Shown here one piece after another: positions 27,974 through 37,584 of a DNA stretch of 64,000 nucleotides. Source of the DNA: Pseudomonas extremaustralis (lineage in GTDB: Bacteria; Pseudomonadota; Gammaproteobacteria; Pseudomonadales; Pseudomonadaceae); assembly GCF_900102035.1 (NCBI RefSeq), contig NZ_LT629689.1, positions 868,001-932,000 of the forward strand, written 5' to 3'. The position numbers and the translations under genes were made by a program. Below the pieces are notes generated by a model. That model worked only from the letters and a program-made list of their open reading frames with translations, did no database searches and was not told where the DNA came from. Within the stretch, counting starts at the first letter, position 1. The number at the start of each line of letters is the position of its first letter.

Positions 27974-28027
27974 ATGAGTCGCTCTGGGCGTCAATCGAGG
28001 CGCCTGCTTTGCGGCTATAGCGCAGAC

Positions 28028-28057
28028 AAAAAAATGCCCCGATCCGATCGGGGCATT
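28028..28057 (-). terminator. Rho-independent terminator of pbpG
   Basis: AATGCCCCGATC and GATCGGGGCATT form a 12-bp stem with a one-base loop. On the minus strand it is followed by seven T residues. It lies between the kinase stop and the pbpG stop and may also stop rightward transcripts. Confidence 0.88.
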
Positions 28058-28089
28058 GGCTGGGCTGACGCCGTTTCGTGTGGCGGGGC

Positions 28090-29013
28090 TCAGCGACTGA
28101 CTTCGGCAGCGTTCCCGCGATTCTTCAGGTTCTTGTCGGCCTTGTAGCGCAACGCTACATCCGGAACCGAACCGCCTTTGCCGGTCTCGACCCAGTTGCG
28201 AATGCGGTTGGCATCGGCGAAGTGGGTGAGTTTGCCGAAGGCGTCGAGGATCACCAGCGACACTGGGCGGTTACCCATGCTCGTCACGAGCACCAGGCAG
28301 TGGCCGGCCTGGTTGGTGAAGCCGGTCTTGGTCAGCTTGATATCCCAGTTGGCGCGGTTGATCAGGTGGTCGGTGTTGGAGAAGCCCAGGGTGTAGTTGG
28401 GCTTGCGGAACGCCACGGTCTTTTCCTTGGTGGTGCTCAATTGGCTCAGCATCGGGAATTTGCGCGCATAGGCCAGCAACTTGCTCAGGTCGCGGGCAGT
28501 GGACACGTTATGGATCGACAGGCCAGTGGGCTCGACGTAGTGAGTGCTGGTCATGCCCAGCGCCTTGGCTTTGGCGTTCATCGCCGCGATGAAGGCCGCA
28601 TAGCCGCCCGGATAATGGTGGGCCAGGCTGGCGGCAGCGCGGTTTTCCGAGGACATCAGGGCAATCAGCAACATCTCTTTGCGCGGCATTTGGCTGCCGA
28701 TCTTCACGCGGGAGAACACGCCTTTCATCTCCGGCGTGTCGCTGATGTTGATGTCGATGTATTCATCCATGTTCTGCTTGGCCTCAAGCACGATGAGGCC
28801 GGTCATCAACTTGCTGACCGACGCGATGGGCACCACCACGTCGGGATTGCTGGAATAGATGACCTTGTTGGTCTGCAGATCCACCAGCATGGCGCTGCCG
28901 GAAGCGATTTGCAGTTTGGATGTATCACGCGGGGCCAGGGTGGATTCGGCGGCGTGCGCAAAGGTGCCTGTGAAAGCGAACAATAGGCTGACGAGAGAGA
29001 GACGAATTTTCAC
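28090..29013 (-). CDS. pbpG: D-alanyl-D-alanine endopeptidase (PBP7/8)
   Basis: 307 residues from the GTG at 29013, chosen because it gives a clean signal peptide ([21 protein letters not shown]). All three penicillin-binding motifs are present: SVSK (nucleophile Ser in [10 protein letters not shown]), SSEN and KTGFT. The size matches low-molecular-weight PBP7. It cuts D-Ala-meso-DAP cross-links in periplasmic murein. Upstream lies a 422-bp non-coding stretch; downstream a strong terminator. Confidence 0.92.
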   Translation of the reverse strand: MKIRLSLVSLLFAFTGTFAHAAESTLAPRDTSKLQIASGSAMLVDLQTNKVIYSSNPDVVVPIASVSKLMTGLIVLEAKQNMDEYIDINISDTPEMKGVFSRVKIGSQMPRKEMLLIALMSSENRAAASLAHHYPGGYAAFIAAMNAKAKALGMTSTHYVEPTGLSIHNVSTARDLSKLLAYARKFPMLSQLSTTKEKTVAFRKPNYTLGFSNTDHLINRANWDIKLTKTGFTNQAGHCLVLVTSMGNRPVSLVILDAFGKLTHFADANRIRNWVETGKGGSVPDVALRYKADKNLKNRGNAAEVSR

Positions 29014-29171
29014 GCGGATGAACTCGCTAAAAAAGTAAAGAAATCCCGTTCTGCAACGGGCCTTATGAAAAATCACGTTACATTTTAGGAGTATGGATCA
29101 GAAAACGATAGAGAGCCTTTAAATAAAGGCTGTAAGACGATGATTGGTCGAACTTGTACTTATCCGTGGAC

Positions 29172-29198
29172 AAAAAATGGCCCGCTTATGGGCGGGCC
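29172..29198 (-). terminator. Orphan minus-strand terminator
   Basis: GGCCCGC and GCGGGCC pair around a 6-base loop, followed on the minus strand by ATTTTTTG. The folD transcript is already ended by its own terminator about 200 bp earlier, so this one has no known gene in front of it. Confidence 0.7.
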
Positions 29199-29390
29199 AA
29201 ATGGAGTTCTTCAAAGGAGTAGGGGTAAGTTGCGCCCGATTGCGTCGATGGCGGGTGAAAAGGATGTCGAAGAATCGAGAAACCAGAGCGATCATCAGCC
29301 TCGGCGGCGTTATTGAATGCGCGGTTCAGCGCTTCCCCGTTGGCGGACCCCTGCACGGTGAAAGCAGAGCATGAGGTTTACACCCAAAAC

Positions 29391-29420
29391 AAAAAGCCCT
29401 GCGCGAAGGCAGGGCTTTTT
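29391..29420 (-). terminator. Rho-independent terminator of folD
   Basis: AAAAAGCCCTGC and GCAGGGCTTTTT form a 12-bp stem with a 6-base loop, 15 bp past the folD stop. T-tracts on both strands make it potentially bidirectional. Confidence 0.92.
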
Positions 29421-29435
29421 CAGTGCGGCGGCCGA

Positions 29436-30290
29436 TCAGCCGTGCAGGGTTTCTGCGGCATACAAGGTGTTTTCCAGCAGGCAGGCACGGGTCATCGGGC
29501 CGACGCCACCGGGTACCGGCGTGATCCAGCCGGCACGGGGCAGGGCGGTTTCGTACACCACATCGCCGACCAGCTTGCCATCAGCCTGGCGGTTGATACC
29601 GACGTCGATGACGATGGCACCTTCTTTGATCCACTCGCCTTTGACCAGGCCCGGCTTGCCGGCGGCAACCACCACCAGGTCCGCCCGGCCAACGTGGCCG
29701 GCCAGATCCTTGGTGAAGCGGTGGGTGACGGTCACGGTGCAGCCGGCCAGCAACAATTCCATGGCCATCGGGCGACCGACGATGTTCGACGCGCCGACGA
29801 TGACGGCGTCGAGGCCGTACAGGTCGACACCGGTGCTTTCCAGCAGGGTCATGATGCCTTTGGGCGTGCACGGGCGCAGCAGCGGGATCCGCTGGGCGAG
29901 GCGGCCGACGTTGTACGGATGGAAGCCGTCGACGTCTTTGTCCGGGCGGATGCGTTCCAGCAGCTTGGAGGCGTCCAGGTGCGCGGGCAGCGGCAGTTGC
30001 ACCAGGATGCCATCGATCGCCGGGTCGTCATTGAGGCCGTCGATCAGGTCGGTGAGCGCCTGTTGGGTGGTGTCGGCAGGCAGGTCGTAGGCCTTGGAGA
30101 TAAAGCCGACCTCTTCACAGTCTTTACGCTTGTGCGAGACATAAACCTGAGAGGCAGGATCGCTGCCGACCAGGATCACCGCGAGGCCCGGCGTGCGCAA
30201 GCCTTGCTGGCGACGCTCGGTGACGCGCTTGGCGATCTGCTGGCGCAGGCTGGCGGCGATTGATTTGCCGTCGATAAGTTGTGCAGTCAT
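29436..30290 (-). CDS. folD: Methylenetetrahydrofolate dehydrogenase/cyclohydrolase
   Basis: 284 residues, the normal bifunctional FolD length. Motifs are [22 protein letters not shown] (catalytic Lys), [35 protein letters not shown] (NADP site) and [19 protein letters not shown]. It interconverts 5,10-methylene-, methenyl- and 10-formyl-tetrahydrofolate, feeding purine and formyl-Met synthesis. Neighbouring tRNA and trigger-factor genes match the usual Pseudomonas order. It is transcribed away from the tRNA cluster. Confidence 0.97.
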   Translation of the reverse strand: MTAQLIDGKSIAASLRQQIAKRVTERRQQGLRTPGLAVILVGSDPASQVYVSHKRKDCEEVGFISKAYDLPADTTQQALTDLIDGLNDDPAIDGILVQLPLPAHLDASKLLERIRPDKDVDGFHPYNVGRLAQRIPLLRPCTPKGIMTLLESTGVDLYGLDAVIVGASNIVGRPMAMELLLAGCTVTVTHRFTKDLAGHVGRADLVVVAAGKPGLVKGEWIKEGAIVIDVGINRQADGKLVGDVVYETALPRAGWITPVPGGVGPMTRACLLENTLYAAETLHG

Positions 30291-30422
30291 TACGCGTGAT
30301 TAACCATCGAGAGGGGGAAGAAAAGTGCGCGCATTCTCGCATGCCAAGACGTGAGGGCAAAGGCGCTTGGTCTGCAAATTGGCCTAACCCCTTAAATAAA
30401 ATGAATTTTTTTTAAAAAAGAT

Positions 30423-30449
30423 TTGACGGGTTTCGGGACCCTCTATACT
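30423..30449 (+). promoter_or_regulatory. Promoter of the tRNA cluster
   Basis: TTGACG (30423) and TATACT (30444) are close to sigma-70 consensus with 15 bp between them; reading the -10 as TACTAT gives 17 bp. It lies about 110 bp before tRNA-Arg. The GC-rich segment TCGTCGCAC after the -10 fits a stringent-control discriminator. Confidence 0.6.
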
Positions 30450-30565
30450 ATTCGTCGCACTTGTCGGGCACAGCCTAGCACTGGTTAAGAAGGTCGAGTG
30501 GGATTGTTGTTCTGCAAGGCTGGAAGCACTTAGTTTGTAATCCTCCAAGAGTACAGATTAATCAG

Positions 30566-30642
30566 GCGCCCGTAGCTCAGCTGGATAGAGCATCCGCCTT
30601 CTAAGCGGATGGTCGCAGGTTCGAGTCCTGCCGGGTGCGCCA
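30566..30642 (+). tRNA. tRNA-Arg (anticodon TCT)
   Basis: 77 nt. The acceptor stem GCGCCCG/CGGGTGC is complete, with one G-T pair. The anticodon loop CTTCTAA contains TCT, the T-loop reads GGTTCGAGTCC, and CCA is encoded. It reads AGA codons, which are rare in this genome. Confidence 0.97.
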
Positions 30643-30674
30643 TTAGGCAGCTTTGGCACAAGTAGCGCTATATG

Positions 30675-30750
30675 GTGGGCGTAGCTCAGTTGGTAGAGCA
30701 CGGGATTGTGACTCCCGTTGTCGAGGGTTCGATCCCCTTCGTCCACCCCA
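30675..30750 (+). tRNA. tRNA-His (anticodon GTG), copy 1
   Basis: 76 nt with anticodon loop TTGTGAC and encoded CCA. The sequence is identical to the copy at 30969-31044. The acceptor starts GTGGGCG; the usual extra G-1 of tRNA-His is present as the G at 30674. Confidence 0.97.
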
Positions 30751-30759
30751 TATTTAGAA

Positions 30760-30788
30760 AGGCGCCAGATTAATCATCTGGCGCCTTT
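30760..30788 (+). terminator. Hairpin after tRNA-His copy 1
   Basis: AGGCGCCAGAT and ATCTGGCGCCT pair around TAATC, followed by only TTTGC. The weak T-tract suggests partial termination or a processing site, so tRNA-Leu and the second tRNA-His can still be transcribed. Confidence 0.7.
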
Positions 30789-30806
30789 GCTTTAAGAGCT
30801 TCAAGC

Positions 30807-30891
30807 GCGGATGTGGTGGAATTGGTAGACACACTGGATTTAGGTTCCAGCGCCGCGAGGCGTAAGAGTTCGAGTCTCTTCATCCGCACCA
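30807..30891 (+). tRNA. tRNA-Leu (anticodon TAG)
   Basis: 85 nt with the long variable arm of class II tRNAs. The acceptor GCGGATG/CATCCGC is perfect. The anticodon loop ATTTAGG contains TAG. CCA is encoded at 30889-30891. Confidence 0.97.
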
Positions 30892-30968
30892 ATTAAAGCT
30901 TTGTTCAGCCATGGGGCAGGGCAAGGCTCAACAAAGAAGTGGTTTGGTTTCTTTGTTAACGCAATATG

Positions 30969-31044
30969 GTGGGCGTAGCTCAGTTGGTAGAGCACGGGAT
31001 TGTGACTCCCGTTGTCGAGGGTTCGATCCCCTTCGTCCACCCCA
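30969..31044 (+). tRNA. tRNA-His (anticodon GTG), copy 2
   Basis: 76 nt, identical to the copy at 30675-30750, with encoded CCA. The flanks (ATG before; CCATATT and a related GGCGCCAGAT hairpin after) are also shared, so the duplication included the hairpin. Confidence 0.97.
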
Positions 31045-31445
31045 TATTCGAAAGGCGCCAGATTTAACAGTCTGGCGCCTTTTTTTGTTTTAGCGTTTCG
31101 AGTATCGGCGGCTGCAGGCACTGGGTCGCAACGGCAGGGCGTTTCGTCGTATTTATGTTTCTCGATGATGCTGCGCTGCCTGCCGATCCCGTTCTCGGGG
31201 TTGGCCGTCAGGGAGATGATTGGCGACCTCTTCTATATATAGAAGGGTTGGCGCAGAGCCCTGGCGTGATTGGCTGTATTTGTCACCGGGGCGAGGTGCA
31301 TTCGTGCATTCGTACCGATAAATTGCCTGCTGTTTTTTTACCCGTTTCCAGTAGGGTGACTTCTTGAGTTTGACCCACTAGAATGCATGCCCTTGATTCT
31401 GGGGTCGGAAACGGCCGGCTAACGTCTGTGCAACGAGGAATATCC
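31045..31445. other. Intergenic region tRNA-His to tig, no supported gene
   Basis: This 401-bp stretch begins with the tRNA terminator. A 70-codon frame at 31155-31367 lacks a ribosome-binding site and family features. The trigger factor promoter must lie in the right half; TAGAAT at 31379 is a possible -10 element with no clear -35. Confidence 0.6.
31051..31087 (+). terminator. Terminator of the tRNA cluster
   Basis: AGGCGCCAGA and TCTGGCGCCT form a 10-bp stem followed by seven T residues. It is a strong rho-independent terminator 9 bp after the second tRNA-His. Confidence 0.93.
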
Positions 31446-32756
31446 ATGCAAGTTTCTGTTGAAAATACTACTGCTCTCGAGCGCCGCCTGAGCATCACCG
31501 TGCCGGCAGAGCGTATCGAAACTGCGGTCAACAAGCGTCTGCAGCAGACTGCCCAAAAGGCCAAGATCGCTGGTTTCCGTCCAGGCAAAGTGCCAATGAG
31601 CGAAATCAAGCGCCGTTTTGGTGCCGATGCGCGTCAGGAAGCTGTCGGTGACGTGATCCAGGCTTCTTTCTACGAAGCGGTCGTTGAGCAAAAGCTGAAC
31701 CCGGCTGGCTCGCCTTCGATCGAGCCCAAGTCCCTGGAAGCTGGCAAGGACCTGGAATACGTAGCCGTATTCGAAGTGTTCCCAGAGTTTGAAGTTGCCG
31801 GTTTCGACGGCATCGCTATCGAGCGCCTGAGCGCCGAAGTGGCTGATTCCGACCTGGACAACATGCTGGAAATCCTGCGCAAGCAGAACACTCGTTTTGA
31901 GGTGGCCGAGCGTGCCGCCCAGAACGAAGATCAGCTGAACATCGATTTCGTGGGCAAGGTCGACGGCGAAGCATTCGCTGGCGGCTCGGCCAAGGGTACT
32001 CAACTGGTGCTGGGTTCCAACCGCATGATCCCTGGTTTCGAAGACGGTCTGGTGGGGGCAAAAGCCGGCGAAGAGCGCGTGCTGAGCCTGACTTTCCCGG
32101 CTGATTACCAGAACCTGGACCTGGCTGGTAAAGCCGCCGAGTTCACCGTGACCGTCAACAGCGTTTCCGAGCCTAAGCTGCCAGAGCTGAATGAGGCGTT
32201 CTTCGCTCAATTCGGCATCAAGGAAACCGGGATCGAAGGCTTCCGTACCGAAGTTCGCAAGAACATGGAGCGTGAGCTGCGTCAGGCCATCAAGTCCAAG
32301 GTCAAGAACCAGGTCATGGACGGTCTGCTGGCTACCAACCCGATCGAAGTGCCTAAGGCTCTGCTGTCCAACGAAGTGGATCGCCTGCGCGTGCAAGCGG
32401 TTCAGCAGTTTGGTGGCAACATCAAGCCAGACCAACTGCCGGCCGAGCTGTTCGAAGAGCAAGCCAAGCGCCGCGTCGTGCTGGGCCTGATCGTGGCCGA
32501 AGTGGTCAAGCAGTTCGACCTCAAGCCTGACGAAGACCGCGTTCGCGAAATGATCCAGGAAATGGCTTCGGCCTACCAGGAGCCTGAGCAGGTTGTGGCT
32601 TGGTACTACAAGAACGACCAGCAGCTGAACGAAGTACGTTCGGTTGTGCTGGAAGAACAAGTTGTGGATACTGTTCTGCAGAAGGCTAAGGTGACCGATA
32701 AAGCGGTCTCTTACGAAGAAGCAGTCAAGCCGGCGGAAGCAGCACAAGCCGACTGA
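31446..32756 (+). CDS. tig: Trigger factor, ribosome-associated chaperone/prolyl isomerase
   Basis: 436 residues from the ATG at 31446; GAGG lies upstream. The N-terminal ribosome-docking segment carries [16 protein letters not shown], matching the GFRxGK signature. A central FKBP-type prolyl isomerase domain (about 150-245; [35 protein letters not shown]) and the C-terminal chaperone arms follow. It binds nascent chains at the ribosome exit. It is followed by clpP, clpX and lon, the usual folding/proteolysis block. Confidence 0.97.
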   Translation: MQVSVENTTALERRLSITVPAERIETAVNKRLQQTAQKAKIAGFRPGKVPMSEIKRRFGADARQEAVGDVIQASFYEAVVEQKLNPAGSPSIEPKSLEAGKDLEYVAVFEVFPEFEVAGFDGIAIERLSAEVADSDLDNMLEILRKQNTRFEVAERAAQNEDQLNIDFVGKVDGEAFAGGSAKGTQLVLGSNRMIPGFEDGLVGAKAGEERVLSLTFPADYQNLDLAGKAAEFTVTVNSVSEPKLPELNEAFFAQFGIKETGIEGFRTEVRKNMERELRQAIKSKVKNQVMDGLLATNPIEVPKALLSNEVDRLRVQAVQQFGGNIKPDQLPAELFEEQAKRRVVLGLIVAEVVKQFDLKPDEDRVREMIQEMASAYQEPEQVVAWYYKNDQQLNEVRSVVLEEQVVDTVLQKAKVTDKAVSYEEAVKPAEAAQAD

Positions 32757-32781
32757 TTGTCCAATTCGTTGGAAATTCAAC

Positions 32782-32815
32782 CATAAGCCAGCCTCGCGCT
32801 GGCTTATGCGTTTTC
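32782..32815 (+). terminator. Terminator between tig and clpP
   Basis: CATAAGCCAGC and GCTGGCTTATG form an 11-bp stem with a 5-base loop, then CGTTTTC. The T-tract is short, so some read-through into clpP is likely. Confidence 0.85.
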
Positions 32816-32847
32816 AAGACATGACTATTTGGGAGTAACTGCAGAGC

Positions 32848-33483
32848 ATGTTCCGTAATTCCTATATTCAGCAGAACTCTGATATCCAGGCCGCAGGCGG
32901 CCTGGTCCCGATGGTTGTCGAGCAGTCCGCTCGTGGCGAACGCGCCTACGACATCTACTCGCGCCTGCTCAAGGAGCGAGTGATCTTTCTGGTGGGCCCG
33001 GTAGAGGACTACATGGCCAACCTGATCTGTGCGCAACTGCTGTTCCTTGAAGCGGAAAACCCGGACAAGGACATCCATCTTTACATCAACTCTCCGGGCG
33101 GTTCGGTAACGGCGGGCATGTCGATCTACGACACCATGCAGTTCATCAAGCCGAACGTATCGACTACGTGCATCGGTCAGGCATGCAGCATGGGCGCGTT
33201 CCTGCTCACCGCGGGTGCTCATGGCAAGCGTTACTGCCTGCCGAACTCCCGTGTGATGATTCACCAGCCACTGGGCGGTTTCCAGGGCCAGGCGTCGGAT
33301 ATCGAAATCCACGCCAAGGAAATCCTGTTCATCCGCGAGCGTCTCAACACGCTGATGGCCAAGCACAGCGGGCGCACCCTGGAAGAAATCGAACGCGACA
33401 CCAATCGCGACAACTTCATGAGCGCGGAAATGGCGCGTGAATATGGGTTGATCGACGAAGTGATCGAAAAGCGCCCCGCTTAA
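32848..33483 (+). CDS. clpP: ATP-dependent Clp protease, proteolytic subunit
   Basis: 211 residues. The catalytic triad is visible: Ser in [11 protein letters not shown], His in [10 protein letters not shown], and Asp in the [15 protein letters not shown] region. [19 protein letters not shown] is the substrate-strand signature. It forms the tetradecameric peptidase that pairs with ClpX, encoded 111 bp downstream. A short N-terminal propeptide is expected to be removed by self-cleavage. Confidence 0.98.
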   Translation: MFRNSYIQQNSDIQAAGGLVPMVVEQSARGERAYDIYSRLLKERVIFLVGPVEDYMANLICAQLLFLEAENPDKDIHLYINSPGGSVTAGMSIYDTMQFIKPNVSTTCIGQACSMGAFLLTAGAHGKRYCLPNSRVMIHQPLGGFQGQASDIEIHAKEILFIRERLNTLMAKHSGRTLEEIERDTNRDNFMSAEMAREYGLIDEVIEKRPA

Positions 33484-33531
33484 TATAAGCCGCTCAAAAT
33501 AAGGCTGTTCGGCACATCCGACACCTGTGGG

Positions 33532-33560
33532 CTTGAAAAAGCCCGCATAAGCCTTCATCT
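33532..33560 (+). promoter_or_regulatory. Sigma-32-like heat-shock promoter of clpX
   Basis: CTTGAAA (33532-33538) and CTTCATCT (33553-33560) are 14 bp apart and resemble the sigma-32 consensus CTTGAAA / CCCCATNT. The -35 lies inside a hairpin GGGCTT-GAAA-AAGCCC. The site is 34 bp before the clpX ATG. Confidence 0.6.
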
Positions 33561-33594
33561 TGTGTTGCAAGCCTATCGGATTTGGATCGAACGA

Positions 33595-34878
33595 ATGACT
33601 GACACCCGCAACGGCGAGGACAACGGCAAGCTGCTCTATTGCTCCTTCTGTGGCAAAAGCCAGCATGAAGTACGCAAATTGATTGCCGGCCCCTCGGTCT
33701 TTATCTGCGACGAGTGCGTCGACCTGTGCAATGACATCATCCGTGAGGAGGTGCAGGAAGCACAGGCCGAAAGCAGCGCGCATAAATTGCCTTCGCCTAA
33801 AGAAATCAGCGGCATCCTTGACCAATACGTCATTGGTCAAGAGCGTGCAAAGAAGGTTCTGGCCGTAGCGGTGTACAACCACTACAAGCGTCTGAACCAG
33901 CGTGACAAGAAAGGCGACGAAGTCGAACTCGGCAAAAGCAACATCTTGCTGATCGGCCCTACAGGCTCGGGTAAAACCCTGCTTGCGGAAACCCTCGCTC
34001 GCCTGCTGAACGTTCCGTTCACCATCGCCGACGCCACCACCCTCACCGAGGCTGGCTACGTGGGCGAAGATGTCGAGAACATCATTCAGAAACTGCTGCA
34101 GAAGTGCGACTACGACGTAGAGAAAGCCCAGATGGGTATTGTCTACATCGACGAAATCGACAAGATTTCGCGCAAGTCCGACAATCCGTCGATTACCCGG
34201 GACGTTTCCGGTGAAGGCGTACAGCAGGCTCTGTTGAAGCTGATCGAAGGCACGGTTGCTTCCGTACCGCCGCAAGGTGGCCGCAAGCATCCGCAGCAGG
34301 AATTCCTTCAGGTTGATACGCGTAACATCCTGTTCATCTGTGGCGGTGCGTTCTCCGGTCTGGAAAAGGTTATTCAAAACCGTTCCACCCGTGGCGGCAT
34401 CGGGTTCAGTGCAGAAGTGCGCAGTAAGGAAGAAGGCAAGAAGGTGGGCGAGTCCCTGCGTGAAGTCGAGCCTGACGATCTGGTCAAGTTCGGTCTGATC
34501 CCTGAATTCGTTGGCCGTCTGCCGGTCCTGGCTACGTTGGACGAGCTGGATGAGGCTGCTCTGATTCAGATCCTCACCGAGCCGAAAAACGCCCTGACCA
34601 AGCAATACGCCAAGCTGTTCGAGATGGAAGGTGTAGACCTCGAGTTCCGTACCGACGCGCTCAAGTCCGTGGCCAAGCGGGCGCTGGAGCGTAAGACGGG
34701 TGCACGTGGCCTGCGTTCTATCCTCGAAGGCGTGTTGCTCGACACCATGTATGAAATCCCCTCGCAATCCGAGGTGAGTAAAGTGGTGATTGACGAAAGC
34801 GTTATAGAAGGTAAGTCCAAGCCACTGTATATCTATGAAAACAGTGAACCGGCTGCCAAGGCTGCGCCAGACGCGTAA
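33595..34878 (+). CDS. clpX: ATP-dependent Clp protease ATP-binding subunit ClpX
   Basis: 427 residues from the ATG at 33595. The N-terminal C4 zinc-binding domain is [26 protein letters not shown]. The AAA+ module has Walker A GPTGSGKT, Walker [10 protein letters not shown], pore loop YVGED and sensor region GFSAEVRSK. ClpX unfolds tagged substrates such as ssrA-tagged chains and feeds them to ClpP. A heat-shock-type promoter upstream allows expression apart from clpP. Confidence 0.98.
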   Translation: MTDTRNGEDNGKLLYCSFCGKSQHEVRKLIAGPSVFICDECVDLCNDIIREEVQEAQAESSAHKLPSPKEISGILDQYVIGQERAKKVLAVAVYNHYKRLNQRDKKGDEVELGKSNILLIGPTGSGKTLLAETLARLLNVPFTIADATTLTEAGYVGEDVENIIQKLLQKCDYDVEKAQMGIVYIDEIDKISRKSDNPSITRDVSGEGVQQALLKLIEGTVASVPPQGGRKHPQQEFLQVDTRNILFICGGAFSGLEKVIQNRSTRGGIGFSAEVRSKEEGKKVGESLREVEPDDLVKFGLIPEFVGRLPVLATLDELDEAALIQILTEPKNALTKQYAKLFEMEGVDLEFRTDALKSVAKRALERKTGARGLRSILEGVLLDTMYEIPSQSEVSKVVIDESVIEGKSKPLYIYENSEPAAKAAPDA

Positions 34879-34898
34879 GCGTTTCGCAGTTTCGGTAC

Positions 34899-34931
34899 AA
34901 ACAAGGGGCCTCTAGGGGCCCCTTTGTTTTT
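34899..34931 (+). terminator. Terminator of clpX
   Basis: AACAAGGGGCC and GGCCCCTTTGTT form a stem of about 11 bp with one bulge, followed by TTTT. It separates clpX from the lon heat-shock promoter. Confidence 0.9.
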
Positions 34932-34969
34932 CATAAGAATTTTTACTGCGTGTAACAGCAGGCATTGAG

Positions 34970-34998
34970 CTTGTTTTTTTTACACGCAGCCCCCATCT
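34970..34998 (+). promoter_or_regulatory. Sigma-32 heat-shock promoter of lon
   Basis: CTTGTTT (34970-34976) and CCCCATCT (34991-34998) are 14 bp apart. The -10 element fits the sigma-32 consensus CCCCATNT exactly. A start near 35006 would leave a leader of about 34 nt before the lon ATG at 35040. Confidence 0.72.
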
Positions 34999-35039
34999 TG
35001 GCTTCAAGCTTACTTTTCAACTGTCATAGAGGCGAAATC

Positions 35040-37436
35040 ATGAAGACAACCATCGAATTGCCTCTCCTGCCGTTGCGTGATGTCGTCGTCTATCCGCACA
35101 TGGTTATCCCGCTGTTCGTGGGGCGCGAGAAGTCTATCGAAGCCCTCGAGGCTGCGATGGCGGGCGATAAGCAGATCCTGCTGTTGGCCCAGAGAAATCC
35201 TGCTGACGATGATCCGGGCGAAGACGCCCTGTATCGCGTTGGTACCGTGGCAACCGTGCTGCAACTGCTCAAGCTGCCCGATGGCACCGTCAAGGTGTTG
35301 GTGGAAGGCGAACAGCGCGGCGCGGTCGAGCGGTTCATGGAGGTGGACGGCCACCTGCGTGCCGAAGTGGCACTGATCGACGAAGTCGAAGCTCCTGAGC
35401 GTGAGTCCGAAGTTTTTGTACGCAGCCTGCTCTCGCAGTTCGAGCAGTATGTGCAGCTGGGCAAAAAAGTCCCGGCTGAAGTGTTGTCGTCCCTCAACAG
35501 CATCGATGAGCCAAGCCGCCTGGTCGACACCATGGCGGCGCACATGGCGCTGAAAATCGAACAGAAGCAAGACATTCTGGAGATCATCGACCTGGCCGCC
35601 CGTGTTGAACACGTGCTGGCGCTGCTGGATGCCGAAATCGATCTGTTGCAGGTCGAGAAACGCATTCGTGGTCGCGTGAAGAAACAAATGGAGCGCAGCC
35701 AGCGCGAGTATTACCTGAATGAGCAGATGAAGGCCATTCAGAAAGAACTCGGCGACAGCGAGGAAGGCCACAACGAAATCGAAGAGTTGAAAAAACGCAT
35801 CGATGCCGCCGGCTTGCCAAAAGACGCCCTGACCAAAGCCAATGCCGAGTTGAACAAACTCAAGCAAATGTCGCCGATGTCGGCCGAAGCCACTGTGGTT
35901 CGTTCCTACATCGACTGGCTGGTGCAGGTACCTTGGAAGGCCCAGACCAAAGTCCGCCTGGACCTGGCCCGCGCCGAGGACATCCTTGATGCGGATCATT
36001 ACGGCCTCGAAGAAGTCAAAGAACGCATCCTCGAATACCTCGCCGTGCAAAAGCGCGTGAAGAAAATTCGTGGCCCGGTGTTGTGCCTGGTCGGTCCGCC
36101 GGGTGTGGGTAAAACCTCCCTAGCCGAGTCCATCGCCAATGCCACCAACCGTAAATTCGTGCGCATGGCCCTCGGCGGCGTGCGCGATGAAGCGGAAATT
36201 CGTGGTCATCGGCGTACCTACATCGGTTCGATGCCAGGAAGATTGATTCAAAAGATGACAAAGGTGGGTGTACGCAACCCGCTGTTCCTGCTCGACGAAA
36301 TCGACAAAATGGGCAGCGACATGCGTGGCGATCCGGCATCGGCTTTGCTGGAAGTGCTCGACCCCGAGCAGAACCACAACTTCAATGACCACTACCTGGA
36401 GGTCGACTACGACCTCTCCGATGTCATGTTCTTGTGCACCTCCAACTCCATGAACATTCCGCCAGCGCTGCTGGACCGGATGGAGGTGATTCGTCTGCCG
36501 GGCTACACCGAAGACGAGAAGATCAATATCGCGGTCAAATACCTCGCGCCCAAGCAGATTTCAGCCAATGGCTTGAAAAAAGGCGAGATCGAATTCGAAG
36601 TCGAGTCGATCCGTGACATGGTGCGCTACTACACCCGCGAGGCCGGTGTACGGGGGCTTGAGCGCCAGATTGCGAAGATTTGCCGCAAGGCGGTCAAAGA
36701 ACATGCGCTGGAAAAACGTTTTTCGGTGAAGGTCACCGCCGATGTGCTGGAGCACTATCTCGGCGTGCGTAAATTCAGTTATGGCCTGGCTGAACAGCAG
36801 GACCAGGTAGGGCAGGTGACTGGCCTGGCGTGGACCCAGGTGGGCGGTGAACTGCTGACTATCGAAGCTGCAGTGATCCCGGGCAAAGGTCAATTGATCA
36901 AGACCGGTTCCCTGGGTGATGTGATGGTCGAGTCCATTACTGCCGCGCAGACCGTGGTACGCAGCCGCGCGAGGAGCCTGGGGATCCCCCTGGACTTCCA
37001 CGAGAAGCACGATGTCCATATCCATATGCCTGAGGGGGCGACCCCTAAAGACGGTCCTAGTGCAGGTGTAGGCATGTGCACGGCGCTGGTGTCGGCATTG
37101 ACTGGCATTCCAGTGCGCGCCGATGTCGCAATGACCGGGGAAATTACCCTGCGTGGTCAGGTATTGGCGATCGGTGGTTTGAAAGAGAAACTGCTGGCTG
37201 CGCATCGAGGTGGCATCAAGACCGTGATCATTCCAGAAGAGAATGTTCGCGACTTGAAGGAAATCCCGGACAACATCAAGCAGGATCTTCAGATTAAACC
37301 GGTTAAATGGATTGACGAGGTCCTGCAAATTGCGCTGCAATACGCGCCGGAGCCCCTGCCGGATGTAGCTCCGGAGATAGTCGCGAAGGACGAAAAACGC
37401 GAGTCTGATTCCAAGGAAAGAATTAGCACGCATTAA
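35040..37436 (+). CDS. lon: ATP-dependent Lon protease
   Basis: 798 residues from the ATG at 35040 (AGAGG upstream). The N-terminal substrate domain (LPLLPLRDVVVYPHMVIPLFVGREKS) and a coiled coil lead to the AAA+ module with GPPGVGKTS and LFLLDEIDKMG. The C-terminal Ser-Lys protease domain has Ser in PKDGPSAGVGM and Lys in IGGLKEKLLAAHRGG. It degrades damaged and short-lived regulatory proteins. A sigma-32 promoter directly upstream explains heat induction. Confidence 0.98.
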   Translation: MKTTIELPLLPLRDVVVYPHMVIPLFVGREKSIEALEAAMAGDKQILLLAQRNPADDDPGEDALYRVGTVATVLQLLKLPDGTVKVLVEGEQRGAVERFMEVDGHLRAEVALIDEVEAPERESEVFVRSLLSQFEQYVQLGKKVPAEVLSSLNSIDEPSRLVDTMAAHMALKIEQKQDILEIIDLAARVEHVLALLDAEIDLLQVEKRIRGRVKKQMERSQREYYLNEQMKAIQKELGDSEEGHNEIEELKKRIDAAGLPKDALTKANAELNKLKQMSPMSAEATVVRSYIDWLVQVPWKAQTKVRLDLARAEDILDADHYGLEEVKERILEYLAVQKRVKKIRGPVLCLVGPPGVGKTSLAESIANATNRKFVRMALGGVRDEAEIRGHRRTYIGSMPGRLIQKMTKVGVRNPLFLLDEIDKMGSDMRGDPASALLEVLDPEQNHNFNDHYLEVDYDLSDVMFLCTSNSMNIPPALLDRMEVIRLPGYTEDEKINIAVKYLAPKQISANGLKKGEIEFEVESIRDMVRYYTREAGVRGLERQIAKICRKAVKEHALEKRFSVKVTADVLEHYLGVRKFSYGLAEQQDQVGQVTGLAWTQVGGELLTIEAAVIPGKGQLIKTGSLGDVMVESITAAQTVVRSRARSLGIPLDFHEKHDVHIHMPEGATPKDGPSAGVGMCTALVSALTGIPVRADVAMTGEITLRGQVLAIGGLKEKLLAAHRGGIKTVIIPEENVRDLKEIPDNIKQDLQIKPVKWIDEVLQIALQYAPEPLPDVAPEIVAKDEKRESDSKERISTH

Positions 37437-37584
37437 TCCGCTAAAGCCTGGGGGCTTCCTTGACAGCTTTTTAGAGCCCTTGTTATAAAGCGGCTCTTAA
37501 GTGTCTGTAGGCCATTCAGCACTGGTTTTTGCTTTCACCAAAAAACTTAGAATCATACTCAATAGATATATAAGGGGACTTAGA

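Larger units (their letters stand above)
29014..29435. other. Intergenic region pbpG-folD, no supported gene
   Basis: These 422 bp contain the pbpG upstream region, a minus-strand terminator-shaped hairpin at 29172-29198 and the folD terminator at 29391-29420. Short frames here lack ribosome-binding sites or run through terminators. The spare terminator hints at a small minus-strand RNA between the two. Confidence 0.6.

Noticed and set aside
28028..28057. Palindrome as a regulator-binding site
   Set aside because: The T-tract on the pbpG strand and its place after the stop make it a terminator.
29163..29293. Short minus-strand frame starting MIALVSRFFDIL, in front of the orphan terminator
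   Set aside because: The frame reads straight through the terminator hairpin, so it cannot be the gene that terminator serves; the start spacing is poor.
31155..31367. 70-codon frame before trigger factor
   Set aside because: No ribosome-binding site or recognisable motif; it lies in the tig upstream region.
32725..34767. A 680-codon open frame antisense to clpP and clpX
   Set aside because: It is a mirror of strongly conserved genes in GC-rich DNA; the composition is not protein-like and no start signal is seen.
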